Shown here in pieces: positions 34,626-43,514 of a stretch of DNA of 64,000 nucleotides; within the stretch, counting starts at the first letter, position 1; each line of letters begins with the position of its first letter. The notes below the pieces were generated by a model that saw nothing but the letters and a program-made list of their open reading frames with translations, searched no databases and was not told the origin of the DNA. This stretch comes from Sphingomonas oleivorans (lineage in GTDB: Bacteria; Pseudomonadota; Alphaproteobacteria; Sphingomonadales; Sphingomonadaceae), in NCBI RefSeq assembly GCF_003050615.1, contig NZ_NWBU01000018.1:124001-188000 (forward strand), read 5' to 3'. The position numbers and the translations under genes were made by a program.

Positions 34626-35734
34626 GCTGCGGTCCTTTCTTGCGCATAGGTCGGATAGTCGGTGTAGCCCTTGGCGCCGCCGCCATAGTGGAGCGCGCGA
34701 TCGGCCGGGGCGAGCGGCCAGCCGTTGCGGAGGCGCTCGACAAGATCGGGATTGGCGATGAAGGGCTCGCCGAACGCGGCGATGTCGATCAGCCCGTCGG
34801 CCAGATAGCGATCGGCCAGCTCGCGCGTCATGCCGCCCGCGAGGATCAGCACGCCCTTATAATGGGTGCGGAACTTGCCGAGAAAGTCAGCCGGGATCGC
34901 CGAGCTGCCGCGCGACTTCTGATCCATCAGGTGGACATAGGCGATCCCGCGCTCGGACAGCGCGTCGGCGATGAAGAGATAGGTCTCCTCGATCTCCGGA
35001 TAATGGCCCATGTCGAACAGGCCGCCATAGGGCGAGAGGCGGATCGCGGTCCGCTTCGCGCCGATCCGTTCGATCACGGCATCGACGGCTTCGAGCAGGA
35101 AGCGCGTCCGGCCTTCCAGCGTGTCGCCGCGATATTCGTCGGTGCGGTCGTTGACGAGCGGATTCAGGAACTGCTCGATCAGATAGCCATTGGCGCCATG
35201 CAGCTCGATGCCGTCGAAGCCCGCCTCGATCGCATTGGCCGCGGCCTGGGCGAAATCCTCGATCACGCCGCGCACTTCCTCGGTGGAAAGCGCGCGCGGC
35301 TTCGAGACATCGACCGCGCCCGGCGTGCCATCGTCCTTCAGGCCCCAGGCCTGCGAATTGCGCGCGATCTGCGCGGTCGAGCTGACCGGCGCGATGCCAT
35401 CCGGCTGGTTGGAGACATGGCTGACGCGCCCGACATGCCAGAGCTGCGTGAAGATCGTGCCGCCTTCCTCATGCACCGCATCCGTCACCTTGCGCCAACC
35501 GGCGACCTGATCGGCGCGATAGAGGCCGGGGATGAACAGGAAGCCCTCGGCGGTGGCCGAGATCGGCGTGCCTTCGGTGACGATCAGTCCCGCGCCAGCG
35601 CGCTGGCGATAATAAAGCGCGGTCAAGTCGTTGGGAACGCCGTCCGGATTGCGCGAGCGCGTCATCGGCGCCATCGCGATGCGGTTGGGAAGGATGCGGT
35701 CGCCGAGAGAGAATGGCTCGAAAAGCTTGCTCAT
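34622..35734 (-). CDS. old yellow enzyme family ene-reductase (NemA/XenB-like)
   Basis: A 370-aa FMN-dependent alkene/nitro-reductase. FEPFSLGDRILPNRIAMAPM is the OYE N-terminus; then TEGTPISATAEGF, the substrate/FMN loop FTQLWHVGRVSH, and ELHGANGYLIEQFL. ATG at 35734 is chosen because the 17 residues encoded upstream are not family-like. It sits in an operon with AKR and luciferase-like genes, suggesting turnover of electrophilic enones or nitro-compounds. Confidence 0.93.
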   Translation of the reverse strand: MSKLFEPFSLGDRILPNRIAMAPMTRSRNPDGVPNDLTALYYRQRAGAGLIVTEGTPISATAEGFLFIPGLYRADQVAGWRKVTDAVHEEGGTIFTQLWHVGRVSHVSNQPDGIAPVSSTAQIARNSQAWGLKDDGTPGAVDVSKPRALSTEEVRGVIEDFAQAAANAIEAGFDGIELHGANGYLIEQFLNPLVNDRTDEYRGDTLEGRTRFLLEAVDAVIERIGAKRTAIRLSPYGGLFDMGHYPEIEETYLFIADALSERGIAYVHLMDQKSRGSSAIPADFLGKFRTHYKGVLILAGGMTRELADRYLADGLIDIAAFGEPFIANPDLVERLRNGWPLAPADRALHYGGGAKGYTDYPTYAQERTAA

Positions 35735-35762
35735 ATCCTTGGTCCTTTGAGTGAAGGGTGGT

Positions 35763-36590
35763 TCAGCGGTCCCACACGGGCGCAAGGCCGGGGGGACTCA
35801 CGATCCGGCCATCGGGGCGGGCGAGCGCATGGATCGCCGCCATATCCTCGTCGCTGAGCGTGAAATCGAAGATGGCGAAATTCTCAGAGATGCGCTTCGG
35901 ATTGGCCGTCTTGGACAGCGCGATCACGCCTTCCTGCTGGACGAGCCAGCGCAGCACCACCTGCGCGGCGCTCTTGCCATAGCGCGCGCCGATCGCCTGG
36001 ATCGCGGGATCGGTAACGACCTTGCCGTCCGCCATGGCATAATAAGCGGTGAGCGAAAGCCCGGCCGCGCGCGCGGCTTCCAGTACGGCCGTCTGGTCGA
36101 GATAGGGCTGATATTCGACCTGGTTGGTGACGAGCGGTGCCTCGCTCAGCGCGATCGCTTCCGCCATCAGCTTCGTCGGCAGGTTGCTGACGCCGATATG
36201 GCGCGCCTTGCCGGCGGCCTTCACCGCATTCAGCGAGGCGATCTGATCGGCGAGCGGCACCTTGTCATTGGGCCAGTGCAGCAGCAGCAGATCGACATGA
36301 TCCATGCGGAGCTTGTCGAGGCTTTCGTCGACCGATGCGGCGAACTTCTCCGCCGGATAATTGTCGATCCATATCTTGGTGGTGATGAAGAGATCGTCGC
36401 GCTTCGCACCGGCCTTCTCCAGCGCGCGGCCGAGATCGGCCTCATTCTCGTAGATCTGCGCCGTATCGAAATGGCGGAAGCCCGTTTCGAGCGCCAGCGG
36501 CACGATCTGCTCGACTTCCGCGCCAGACATGCGGAACACGCCGAAGCCGAGCGCGGGTATCGATGCCCCATGGGCAATCACATTGTGCAT
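35763..36590 (-). CDS. aldo/keto reductase, 2,5-diketogluconate reductase-like
   Basis: A 275-aa NADPH-dependent reductase. Catalytic residues appear in HFDTAQIYENEADLG (Asp, Tyr), TTKIWIDNY (Lys) and LLLLHWP (His), with cofactor motif LSKTANPKRI. It belongs to the short AKR5-like group. ATG at 36590 starts with the family pattern MHNVIAHGASIPALGFGVFR. It lies between the luciferase-like and OYE genes with short gaps. Confidence 0.92.
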   Translation of the reverse strand: MHNVIAHGASIPALGFGVFRMSGAEVEQIVPLALETGFRHFDTAQIYENEADLGRALEKAGAKRDDLFITTKIWIDNYPAEKFAASVDESLDKLRMDHVDLLLLHWPNDKVPLADQIASLNAVKAAGKARHIGVSNLPTKLMAEAIALSEAPLVTNQVEYQPYLDQTAVLEAARAAGLSLTAYYAMADGKVVTDPAIQAIGARYGKSAAQVVLRWLVQQEGVIALSKTANPKRISENFAIFDFTLSDEDMAAIHALARPDGRIVSPPGLAPVWDR

Positions 36591-36618
36591 GATGCTGTCC
36601 TTTGGAATTGAAACTATG

Positions 36619-37614
36619 TCAGGCGGCCTGCACCACGGCTGGCGAGGGCGCATCGAGCGCGGGCAGGATCTCCGCCGCGAGCTCGTCCAGCACCTCGTCG
36701 ACCGGGCGGACGGAGCGGCGCAGCAGCACCGCCATATGATCAACGCCGACGCGCCGCAGCGCCTCCAGATGATCGAGGAAGCGATTGCGGCCCATGCGCG
36801 CGCCGAAGCGGTGCGGGGTTGCAGCCTCATCCGGATCATCGGCAAGGTCGAGGTGAAAGGCGCTGATGAACGCGCCCTCCGAGCCGCGCGCCGCCCGCCA
36901 TGCGGCCGCCTGCGCGGCCAGCCGCATAATGTCTCCCGGATAGACGAAGCGGCCGTCCATATTCTGCGCGATCCACGGCTCGCTCTGCTGCGCGCGGCCC
37001 GCCACCACCAGCGGGATGGTCGGCTGGGCGGGGCGGGGGAGCAGATCGAGCGTCGGTTCGCGCGTGCCGTCACCGATCGGCAGGCCGCCGGGCGTCCAGG
37101 CCGCGCGCATATAGGCGACCGCCTCGCGGAAGCGCTCGCCCCGGCTCTCGAAATCGAGGCCGAGCAGCGGATATTCGACGGGCCGGTCGCCGGACGCGAC
37201 GCCCAGGATCAGCCGGCCGCCCGACAGCGCATCCGCCGAGGCCGCAGCCTTGGCGATCATCATCGGATGGCGGATCGGCAGCACCACCGCCGCCGTGCCG
37301 AGCGCCACGTTGCGCGTGATGCCCGCGAGGAAGCCGAGATGGGTGAAGACATCATAGACCGAGCCCGCATCGCCCATGCGTACGCTGTCGAACACCGGCA
37401 CGTCGCGCATCCACACGGCTGCGAAGCCGCCCGCATCCACCTTGCGGACGAGCTCCGCATGGCGGGCGAGATCGGGAACGCCGCCCGGGCGTCCATCCGC
37501 CCGTCGCTTCGCTTCCCCGGCGGGAGACCAGTCATTGTCGAGCGGCAGCTCGATCCCTAATGTCAGTCGGCCGGGCTTGCGGATCCGGTCGAGCGCGGAG
37601 GATATAATAGCCAT
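36619..37614 (-). CDS. luciferase-like (LLM) flavin-dependent oxidoreductase
   Basis: About 331 aa, TIM-barrel FMN/F420-type monooxygenase fold: GGFAAVWMRDVPVFDS, ITRNVALGTAAVVLPIRHP, and SGGRLILGVASGDRP. First gene of the leftward four-gene operon, divergent from a LysR gene 125 nt away. Starts at 37614, 37626 or further upstream are possible. The substrate is unknown. Confidence 0.87.
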   Translation of the reverse strand: MAIISSALDRIRKPGRLTLGIELPLDNDWSPAGEAKRRADGRPGGVPDLARHAELVRKVDAGGFAAVWMRDVPVFDSVRMGDAGSVYDVFTHLGFLAGITRNVALGTAAVVLPIRHPMMIAKAAASADALSGGRLILGVASGDRPVEYPLLGLDFESRGERFREAVAYMRAAWTPGGLPIGDGTREPTLDLLPRPAQPTIPLVVAGRAQQSEPWIAQNMDGRFVYPGDIMRLAAQAAAWRAARGSEGAFISAFHLDLADDPDEAATPHRFGARMGRNRFLDHLEALRRVGVDHMAVLLRRSVRPVDEVLDELAAEILPALDAPSPAVVQAA

Positions 37615-37739
37615 CTTCCTGTCCATCGATGGCGACATGGCGTCGCCTGTTGATCGGAACATGGATGCACGGCCGCCACTTGATAATCCGCTGGCAGTCC
37701 ACATAATCTTTGATTGAATTTCATAAGTCAGGGGTTGGA

Positions 37740-38687
37740 ATGGATAACCGCGCCGGCGAAATGCAGGTATTCGTGCGCGTCGTTGAGGCCGGAAGCTTCT
37801 CGGAAGCAGCCCGCCAGCTCCTTATGACGCCATCCACCGTCAGCAAGCTGATCGGCCGGATCGAGGAGCGACTGGGCGCGCGCCTGATCGAGCGTTCGAC
37901 GCGGCGCCTGTCGCTTACCGACGAGGGGCGGATCTATTATGAGCGCAGCGGCGCGCTGCTCGCCGAACTCGACGATATCGAGCGGGAGCTCGCCCAGGGC
38001 GCGCGCCATGCGAGCGGAACCGTCCGGGTCAATGCATCGGTGGCGTTCGGCGCGCATGGCGTGGTGCCGCTGCTGCCGCTATTCTGGGAAGCGCATCCCA
38101 ACATCATCGTCGACATTTCGCTGTCCGACGAGATTGTCGACCTCTATCTCGACCGGACGGATATCGCGTTCCGCGTGGGCGCCCTGACGGATTCCAACCT
38201 GGTGGCGCGCAAGATCGGCGTGGCCAGGCGCAAGATCGTCGCCGCGCCCGCCTATCTGGAAAAACACGGCACGCCGCGATCGTTCGAGGATCTTGACGAT
38301 CATAATTGCCTCGGCTTCAACTTCCGGCGCTCGGCGCCCGTTTGGCCCGCGCGCCAGGGCGGTCGTATTGTCGATCGGATGGTGCGCGGCAGCCTGCTTG
38401 CCAATAATGGCGAGACGGTACGCCGGATGGCGATCGGTGGCGTCGGGTTGGCGCGGCTGGGAAATTTCCACATCGATGAGGATATCGCGGCGGGCCGGCT
38501 GGTCGAGGTGCTGGCCGACGATGCCTATAGCGATGTCGAGGACGTCCATGCGCTCTATCTGGGCGGCCAGCGCGTGCCGCAACGCGTGCGCGCCTTCCTC
38601 GATTTCATGGTGCCGCGCCTTCAGGCCTATATGGCGCACGACCGGTTTTCGGCCAGCGCCGCTCCGTCGCTCAGCCCCGCTCGATGA
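37740..38687 (+). CDS. LysR-family regulator, CrgA-like
   Basis: A 315-aa regulator with the N-terminal helix-turn-helix (GSFSEAARQLLMTPSTVSKL), strikingly like the protein at 9806-10756. It is divergent from the luciferase-like/AKR/OYE/SDR operon and so is its probable controller. Its last 17 nt overlap the 3' end of the SRPBCC gene on the other strand. Confidence 0.89.
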   Translation: MDNRAGEMQVFVRVVEAGSFSEAARQLLMTPSTVSKLIGRIEERLGARLIERSTRRLSLTDEGRIYYERSGALLAELDDIERELAQGARHASGTVRVNASVAFGAHGVVPLLPLFWEAHPNIIVDISLSDEIVDLYLDRTDIAFRVGALTDSNLVARKIGVARRKIVAAPAYLEKHGTPRSFEDLDDHNCLGFNFRRSAPVWPARQGGRIVDRMVRGSLLANNGETVRRMAIGGVGLARLGNFHIDEDIAAGRLVEVLADDAYSDVEDVHALYLGGQRVPQRVRAFLDFMVPRLQAYMAHDRFSASAAPSLSPAR

Positions 38688-39090
38688 GGCTTTTCAGGTC
38701 GGTCAGGCCCTGGTCGTAGACCGTCTCGAGCTGGGTGGCGGCTTCCGCCTCGGTCACGCCGGCCGGCACGAAGCTGCTCGACCAGGTCACGCGCGACCGT
38801 CCGCTGTCGATCTCCTCGACCATCATGGCGCCGACATAGTCCGTCACCGGATCGGGCGCCTCGACATGGCTATAGCTGTAGCGTCGGGCGACCTCGTCGA
38901 AGCTCAGCAGGCGCTCGACGATCACCGATCCGTCGATGGCAACGAGCCGGCGGACGCGGCCGCCATCTTCGAGGCTGCTGTTCGTCAGCAGTTTCAACCA
39001 CAGAGGCAGATTGTCGAAACCACCGACGACGGCCCAGACCCGTTCGGCCGGAGCTGCAATCTCTATGCTCCGGGATGCGCTGGCCATCAT
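38671..39090 (-). CDS. SRPBCC-family (polyketide cyclase/START-like) protein
   Basis: A 139-aa soluble helix-grip protein binding a hydrophobic ligand: SIEIAAPAERVWAVVGGFDN at the N-terminus and TWSSSFVPAG with the long C-terminal helix. There are no catalytic residues that I can assign. Downstream of a cyclase-family gene in the same direction, so a shared substrate is possible. Confidence 0.85.
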   Translation of the reverse strand: MMASASRSIEIAAPAERVWAVVGGFDNLPLWLKLLTNSSLEDGGRVRRLVAIDGSVIVERLLSFDEVARRYSYSHVEAPDPVTDYVGAMMVEEIDSGRSRVTWSSSFVPAGVTEAEAATQLETVYDQGLTDLKSLIERG

Positions 39091-39163
39091 ATTTCTCCTG
39101 TCAGAATAAGGTCCGGCCGGGCGGTCCGGGGGGATGGGCGGGAGACCGCCCGGCCGTAGCCGG

Positions 39164-40105
39164 TCAGCGGATCGCGACCGGGTTCACATTGACCTGGGTC
39201 GAGCCCGTGTAGAGCGGCTGCCCCAGCACGAACAGAAACTCCCAGGCCTTGTCACGAACGAGCGCACGGCTGTCGATCAGCTCGAGATTGTAGATGCCGT
39301 GCCTGGCAAGCATGAACTGGTTGACGGGGAATTCGTCGCCGCTTTCCCCGGGATAGGCCTCAGATGCCCAGGTGTCGCCGCCAAAGGCGACGATGCCCTT
39401 GTCCGCCAGCCATTTCGCGGCCTCCATGCCGATGCCCGGCTCGCCTTCCAGGAAGCGCTTGTCGTCCTTGCCGATCAGTTCCAGCCAGCCGGTGTTGAAC
39501 AGGACGACGTCGCCCTTCCGGATGGCGATACCCTGCTTCTTGAGCACCGCTTCGATGTCGGCAACGGTGAAGACGGTGCCTTCCGGCACGATCGGCTTGC
39601 CATAATGGGCGGTCATGTCGAGCACGACGCCGCGGGTGACAATCGGCGGCACCTTCTCGATGCCCAGCTTCTTCACACCTTCGACCGTCACGAAATCGGC
39701 GGCCTTGTTGCCATTATAATAGACATTGTCGATGCCGATATGGCCGATGCCGTTGAGTTGCGTGCCGACGCCTGTCCAGACGACGACCATTTCGTCATTG
39801 AAGGTGAATTTGTTCGGGCCGGTGGTCCGCCCCGCCTGCTGGCCGGGCTGGATATTGTAGAGCCTGAAGCTGCGATGGCGGAAAGCCGGCAGATCCTTGT
39901 CGACCCGCACCGCGAGCGGATAGGTCTTGCCGGTCCTGACCAGCTTCGCCGCCTGCAGCACCAGATCGGGGGTCAGCAAATTGGCCGCGCCGATCTCGTC
40001 CTCGGGACCATATTGGGACGGAGACCAATCCTCCGCCACCGCCGGAGCAGCCAGCCCGGCCGCAAGAGCGACGCCGAGCAGGGCCCTGTTCTTCCAGATA
40101 GTCAC
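39164..40105 (-). CDS. secreted cyclase-family protein (kynurenine-formamidase fold)
   Basis: About 313 aa from a GTG start preceded by AGGAGAAGG. The signal peptide (RALLGVALAAGLAAPAVA, cut before EDW) indicates a periplasmic location. The cyclase-family metal site, normally HxGTHxDxxxH, reads WTGVGTQLNGIGHIG: the first His is Val and the second is Gln, while the last His and the GT are kept. The metal site is therefore altered and hydrolase activity should not be assumed. Confidence 0.85.
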   Translation of the reverse strand: MTIWKNRALLGVALAAGLAAPAVAEDWSPSQYGPEDEIGAANLLTPDLVLQAAKLVRTGKTYPLAVRVDKDLPAFRHRSFRLYNIQPGQQAGRTTGPNKFTFNDEMVVVWTGVGTQLNGIGHIGIDNVYYNGNKAADFVTVEGVKKLGIEKVPPIVTRGVVLDMTAHYGKPIVPEGTVFTVADIEAVLKKQGIAIRKGDVVLFNTGWLELIGKDDKRFLEGEPGIGMEAAKWLADKGIVAFGGDTWASEAYPGESGDEFPVNQFMLARHGIYNLELIDSRALVRDKAWEFLFVLGQPLYTGSTQVNVNPVAIR

Positions 40106-40164
40106 GTCCTTCTCCTCAAGAGCAGGCAGATATGCGTGAGAAGGCGGGTAGCCTTCATTCAAAG

Positions 40165-40205
40165 TCCAAGAAATTCCCCCAGCGCTAACAGCTTCTTGGA
40201 AGAAG
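40165..40205. promoter_or_regulatory. dyads upstream of the cyclase-family gene
   Basis: TCCAAGAA (40165-40172) and TTCTTGGA (40193-40200) are perfect arms 20 nt apart, and CTTCTTGGAAGAAG (40192-40205) is a second, compact dyad using the same right arm. They lie 60-100 nt upstream of the GTG start, an operator-like position. Confidence 0.45.
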
Positions 40206-40264
40206 TTTCATAAGTCGCGCCATGGCTCGATGCTTGCCGCGCGGAATGTGCGGTGCGGCGCCAT

Positions 40265-41443
40265 TCAGGCGCTTGCCCGGCTCACCGTCATGTCGGGCGC
40301 GGCCGCGCCTCGACGGCTGAAGAGGACGATCGCGAGCCCGCCCAGCGACAGCAGCGCGCCGGCAATGGGAACCCAGGCATAGCCGAGGCCGGTTCCGATC
40401 ACCCCGCCGCCCACCACGGCGCCCAGCGCATTGCCGAGATTGAAGGCGCCGACATTGACCGACGAGGCAAGGCTCGGCGCGTCCGACGCCGTCTCCATCA
40501 CCCGCATCTGAAGCGGCGGCACCACCGCGAAGGCGGCCATGCCCCACAGGAAGATGGCGACGGCAACGGGCAGGGATGCGTGCATGGCAAAGGGGAAGAT
40601 CAGCAGGAGCACGGCCAGCATGCCGAGGAAGGCGATCAGGCTGCCGTCCAGCGAGCGGTCGGCGAAGCGCCCGCCGACGCCATTGCCGACGGTGAAGCCC
40701 ACGCCCACCACGACGAGCATCAGCGTGACGAGGGCGGGCGCCGCGCCCGTCTCATGCTGCAGGATCGGCGCGATATAGGTGAGCAGGGTGAACATCGCGC
40801 CCGCGCTGAGCACGGTCGTCAGCAGCGCACGCAGCACCGGCGGCCGCGTCAGGACGCCGATTTCATGCCTAAGGTCGATCGATGCGTCCGCATCGAGCCT
40901 GGGCAGGGCGAACCACAGCGCCAGCATGGCGAGCGCGCCGAGCGCGGTGATGCCGGCAAAGGCCGTCCGCCAGCCGACGAGTTGCCCGACCAGCGTGGCT
41001 AGGGGTACGCCGCCGATGGTGGCGATGGTGAGGCCCATGAACATCGTCGCCACCGCGCTCGCCCGCCGCTCGGGCGCCACGAGATTGGCCGCCACGATCG
41101 AGCCGACGCCGAAAAAGGCACCGTGCGACAGCGAGGTGACGATCCGGGCGCCGAGCAGCATCGCATAGCTGGAGGACAGAGCGGAAAGCAGATTGCCGAT
41201 CGTGAAGATGGCCATCAGGCCCACCAGCACCGTCTGGCGCGGGATGCGGCGCGTGCCGAGCGTCATCAGTGGCGCACCGACCATGACGCCCATAGCATAG
41301 CCGGTGACGAGCATCCCGGCAGTCGGGATCGATATGCCGAGATCGGTGGCGATCACGGGCAGAAGCCCCATCGGTGCGAATTCGGTCGTCCCGATGCCGA
41401 AGGCACCGACCGACAGGGCCAGGAGCGGAAAATTGGGTTTCAT
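40265..41443 (-). CDS. MFS transporter, AraJ/YdhP-like drug:H+ antiporter family
   Basis: A 392-aa inner-membrane permease with 12 predicted helices. The N-terminus LLALSVGAFGIGTTEFAPMG and the loop between helices 4-5 (RIVTSLSHGAFFGVGSIVAA) are hallmarks of the sugar-efflux/arabinose-efflux-like group. The substrate is unknown. Its last helices match the remnant at 10806-10978. Confidence 0.92.
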   Translation of the reverse strand: MKPNFPLLALSVGAFGIGTTEFAPMGLLPVIATDLGISIPTAGMLVTGYAMGVMVGAPLMTLGTRRIPRQTVLVGLMAIFTIGNLLSALSSSYAMLLGARIVTSLSHGAFFGVGSIVAANLVAPERRASAVATMFMGLTIATIGGVPLATLVGQLVGWRTAFAGITALGALAMLALWFALPRLDADASIDLRHEIGVLTRPPVLRALLTTVLSAGAMFTLLTYIAPILQHETGAAPALVTLMLVVVGVGFTVGNGVGGRFADRSLDGSLIAFLGMLAVLLLIFPFAMHASLPVAVAIFLWGMAAFAVVPPLQMRVMETASDAPSLASSVNVGAFNLGNALGAVVGGGVIGTGLGYAWVPIAGALLSLGGLAIVLFSRRGAAAPDMTVSRASA

Positions 41444-41572
41444 GCCATCCCTCGAACATAGCAGCTTTGGCCATCATTCTGGGGATGTCCCGCCGGAAGC
41501 ATAAGCCGCTCCGCCTCCACAGCATCTGTGAAGGGGCACGGCGCAATGGGGCAGGTGAGGCGGCCAATGCCC

Positions 41573-41610
41573 GGCTGGACAGGACGTTCATTGGAACGCC
41601 TTGTCCAGCC
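41573..41610. repeat. 17-bp imperfect inverted repeat (stable hairpin)
   Basis: Arms 41573-41589 and 41594-41610 match at 15 of 17 positions (outer 9 bp and inner 5 bp perfect) around an ATTG loop. It lies in the 333-bp gap between the Nramp and MFS genes, downstream of the leftward Nramp operon. A terminator without a T-run or a remnant of a mobile-element end are both possible. Confidence 0.55.
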
Positions 41611-41758
41611 CGAACGACGGACGAAAAGGCGTCAGTTCTTCGTTTCGCAAATGGCCTTCAGCGTCAGTTCCGCGGTCAGCGCTGACGAGACCGGCCGGCC
41701 CGTGGCAGACGGCGGCCACGACCTTGTCCGTCGTCCAGGCCATACCGATCAGGCTCGA
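41588..41758 (-). pseudogene. remnant of a DJ-1/PfpI-family protein
   Basis: The reverse strand is open between in-frame TGA codons and encodes TDKVVAAVCHGPAGLVSA, the nucleophile-elbow motif (AAVCHGP) of type 1 glutamine amidotransferase-like DJ-1/PfpI proteins. The sequence before and after loses similarity, so most of the gene has been deleted. The rest of this intergenic stretch shows nothing else recognisable apart from the inverted repeat. Confidence 0.55.
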
Positions 41759-41776
41759 TCAGGAGCCATAAAATAT

Positions 41777-43108
41777 TTATGGCATAGCGATCATCATCGA
41801 CGCGACCAGCCAGATATTGGCCGTCCCGATCAGGAAGAAGATCGCCCAGGCCAGGATGGCGAGGGGACGGGGCGTGACGAATGCGCCCATCAGCTTCCGG
41901 TCGCTCGTGAAGCGGATCAGCGGAAGGATGGCGAAGGGAAGCTGCACCGAAAGCACGACCTGGGAGAGGACGAGCAGTTCGCCCACCGATCCCTCGCCGA
42001 GCAGCAGGACGCCGATCATCGCGGGCAGGATGGCGAGCATGCGCGTCAGCAGCCGCTGTTGCCAGAGCGGAAGGCGAAGCTTGAGGAAGCCCTCCAGCAC
42101 GATCTGGCCGGCGATCGTTCCCGTAAATGTCGAGCTCTGGCCCGATGCGAACAGCGCGATGGCGAACAGCAGCGCCGCTGCCGTAGCACCCGTGAGCGGG
42201 GCGAGCATGCGATGCGCTTGCTCGATATCGCCGATGTCGCTGTGACCGCTGTCGTGGAATATGCCGGCGGCGACGAGCAGGATCGCGACCTGGACGGCGG
42301 CCGCGATCGACAGCGACCAGACCGTGTCCCGCGTGCCCCGTCTTACCGCCTGATGCCGCGATCCATCATCGGCGTCCGCCGCCGCGTCACGCACCAGCGC
42401 GGAGTGAAGATAGAGATTGTGCGGCATCACCGTGGCACCGACGATGCCGATCGCAAGGAACAGCGCACCCGGTTGCCCGAGGACGGACGAGGAGGGAACG
42501 AAGCCTCGCAGCATGGCCGGAACGTCCGGACGCACAAATGCCAGTTCGATCACGAAACATAGCAGGATCGTCGAGACGAGGCCGAGGACGATCGCCTCGA
42601 TCCGGCGGACGCCATGCCCCCGGAGCCCAAGGACGATGAGCGTGTCGAACCCGGTGAGGAGAATGCCGATAACAAGCGGAAAGCCGAACAGCAGCTTGAA
42701 CGCCAGCGCCGCGCCCAGCACTTCCGCCATGTCGGTGGCGATGATCGCTATCTCGGCCAGCGCGAACAGGGTGATGCCGGTGCGGCGGCCGAAATGGTCG
42801 CGGCACGCCTGGGCGAGATCCCGTCCGGTCGCGATCCCCAGCCGCATCGCAAGCGTCTGCAGCAATATCGCGGCAAGGCTGGAGAAAAGGATGACGAACA
42901 ACAGCTGATAGCCGAACCGCGCCCCGGCCTCTATGTCCGTCGCCCAATTGCCGGGATCCATATAGCCGACCGCCACCAGCAGACCGGGACCGGCAAAGAC
43001 CGGCATGCGCCGGAAAAGCGAAATCTCCCGCTGCGGCTCGAGCGCCTTCCCGGCCGCGATCGGCTGGGAAGGCGATGTCGCTGCGCCGGGAGAGGATGAG
43101 GGCGGCAT
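41777..43108 (-). CDS. mntH: Nramp-family divalent metal (Mn2+) transporter
   Basis: A 443-aa proton-coupled importer for Mn2+/Fe2+, inner membrane. The metal site is MDPGNW in helix 1 and VGATVMPHNLYLHSAL in helix 6; the remaining helices follow the LeuT-like Nramp pattern. ATG at 43108 avoids overlap with the small gene upstream (stop at 43128); a start at 43168 would overlap it. Last gene of a leftward four-gene run with MRJP-like and cupin proteins, an unusual setting for this transporter. Confidence 0.93.
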   Translation of the reverse strand: MPPSSSPGAATSPSQPIAAGKALEPQREISLFRRMPVFAGPGLLVAVGYMDPGNWATDIEAGARFGYQLLFVILFSSLAAILLQTLAMRLGIATGRDLAQACRDHFGRRTGITLFALAEIAIIATDMAEVLGAALAFKLLFGFPLVIGILLTGFDTLIVLGLRGHGVRRIEAIVLGLVSTILLCFVIELAFVRPDVPAMLRGFVPSSSVLGQPGALFLAIGIVGATVMPHNLYLHSALVRDAAADADDGSRHQAVRRGTRDTVWSLSIAAAVQVAILLVAAGIFHDSGHSDIGDIEQAHRMLAPLTGATAAALLFAIALFASGQSSTFTGTIAGQIVLEGFLKLRLPLWQQRLLTRMLAILPAMIGVLLLGEGSVGELLVLSQVVLSVQLPFAILPLIRFTSDRKLMGAFVTPRPLAILAWAIFFLIGTANIWLVASMMIAMP

Positions 43109-43127
43109 GGCGTCTCCGGCTCGGGGT

Positions 43128-43514
43128 TCAGGATAAATGGGGACGGAATTGTGCGGTGCGGGACGCAAATCCTATCAGACGGGCCTGCATCGATGAATGG
43201 GCAAACAGAAGGAAGCCAGCCATGACGAGCGCCGGCGCTTCTTCCCCCTTCGCGAATTGCGCGCCGACCAGACATGCCGCGCTGAGCGCCTGCATGGCGA
43301 GGAGAAGCGCCGCCATTTCATGACGCGTCCCCCAACAGGCGTCCGGCGTCCGTTCCAGCCGGCGCTCGATCGACCAGAGCCGGGCGGTGACGCCGGATGC
43401 CATGAGGGCGTGTAGCCCCGCTCCCCACGCCGTCACGCCAGCCAGTGGACAGATGGCAAGCGCCGCCATGCAAAATGCGAGGGTGAAGGCGAGGGAAGTC
43501 CGGGCGGGAGTCAT
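43128..43514 (-). CDS. small membrane protein of unknown function
   Basis: A 128-aa protein with about four hydrophobic segments (LAFTLAFCMAALAICPLAG; ALLLAMQALSAACLVGAQF; ALVMAGFLLFAHS). I do not recognise the family. Its ATG directly follows the stop of the MRJP-like gene (TGAATG), so it belongs to the same operon. Confidence 0.7.
   Translation of the reverse strand: MTPARTSLAFTLAFCMAALAICPLAGVTAWGAGLHALMASGVTARLWSIERRLERTPDACWGTRHEMAALLLAMQALSAACLVGAQFAKGEEAPALVMAGFLLFAHSSMQARLIGFASRTAQFRPHLS

Noticed and set aside
41528-42562. Long plus-strand frame through the Nramp gene as a separate protein
   Set aside because: Antisense to an Nramp transporter with DPGNW and MPHNLYLHS motifs; no ribosome-binding site or domain.
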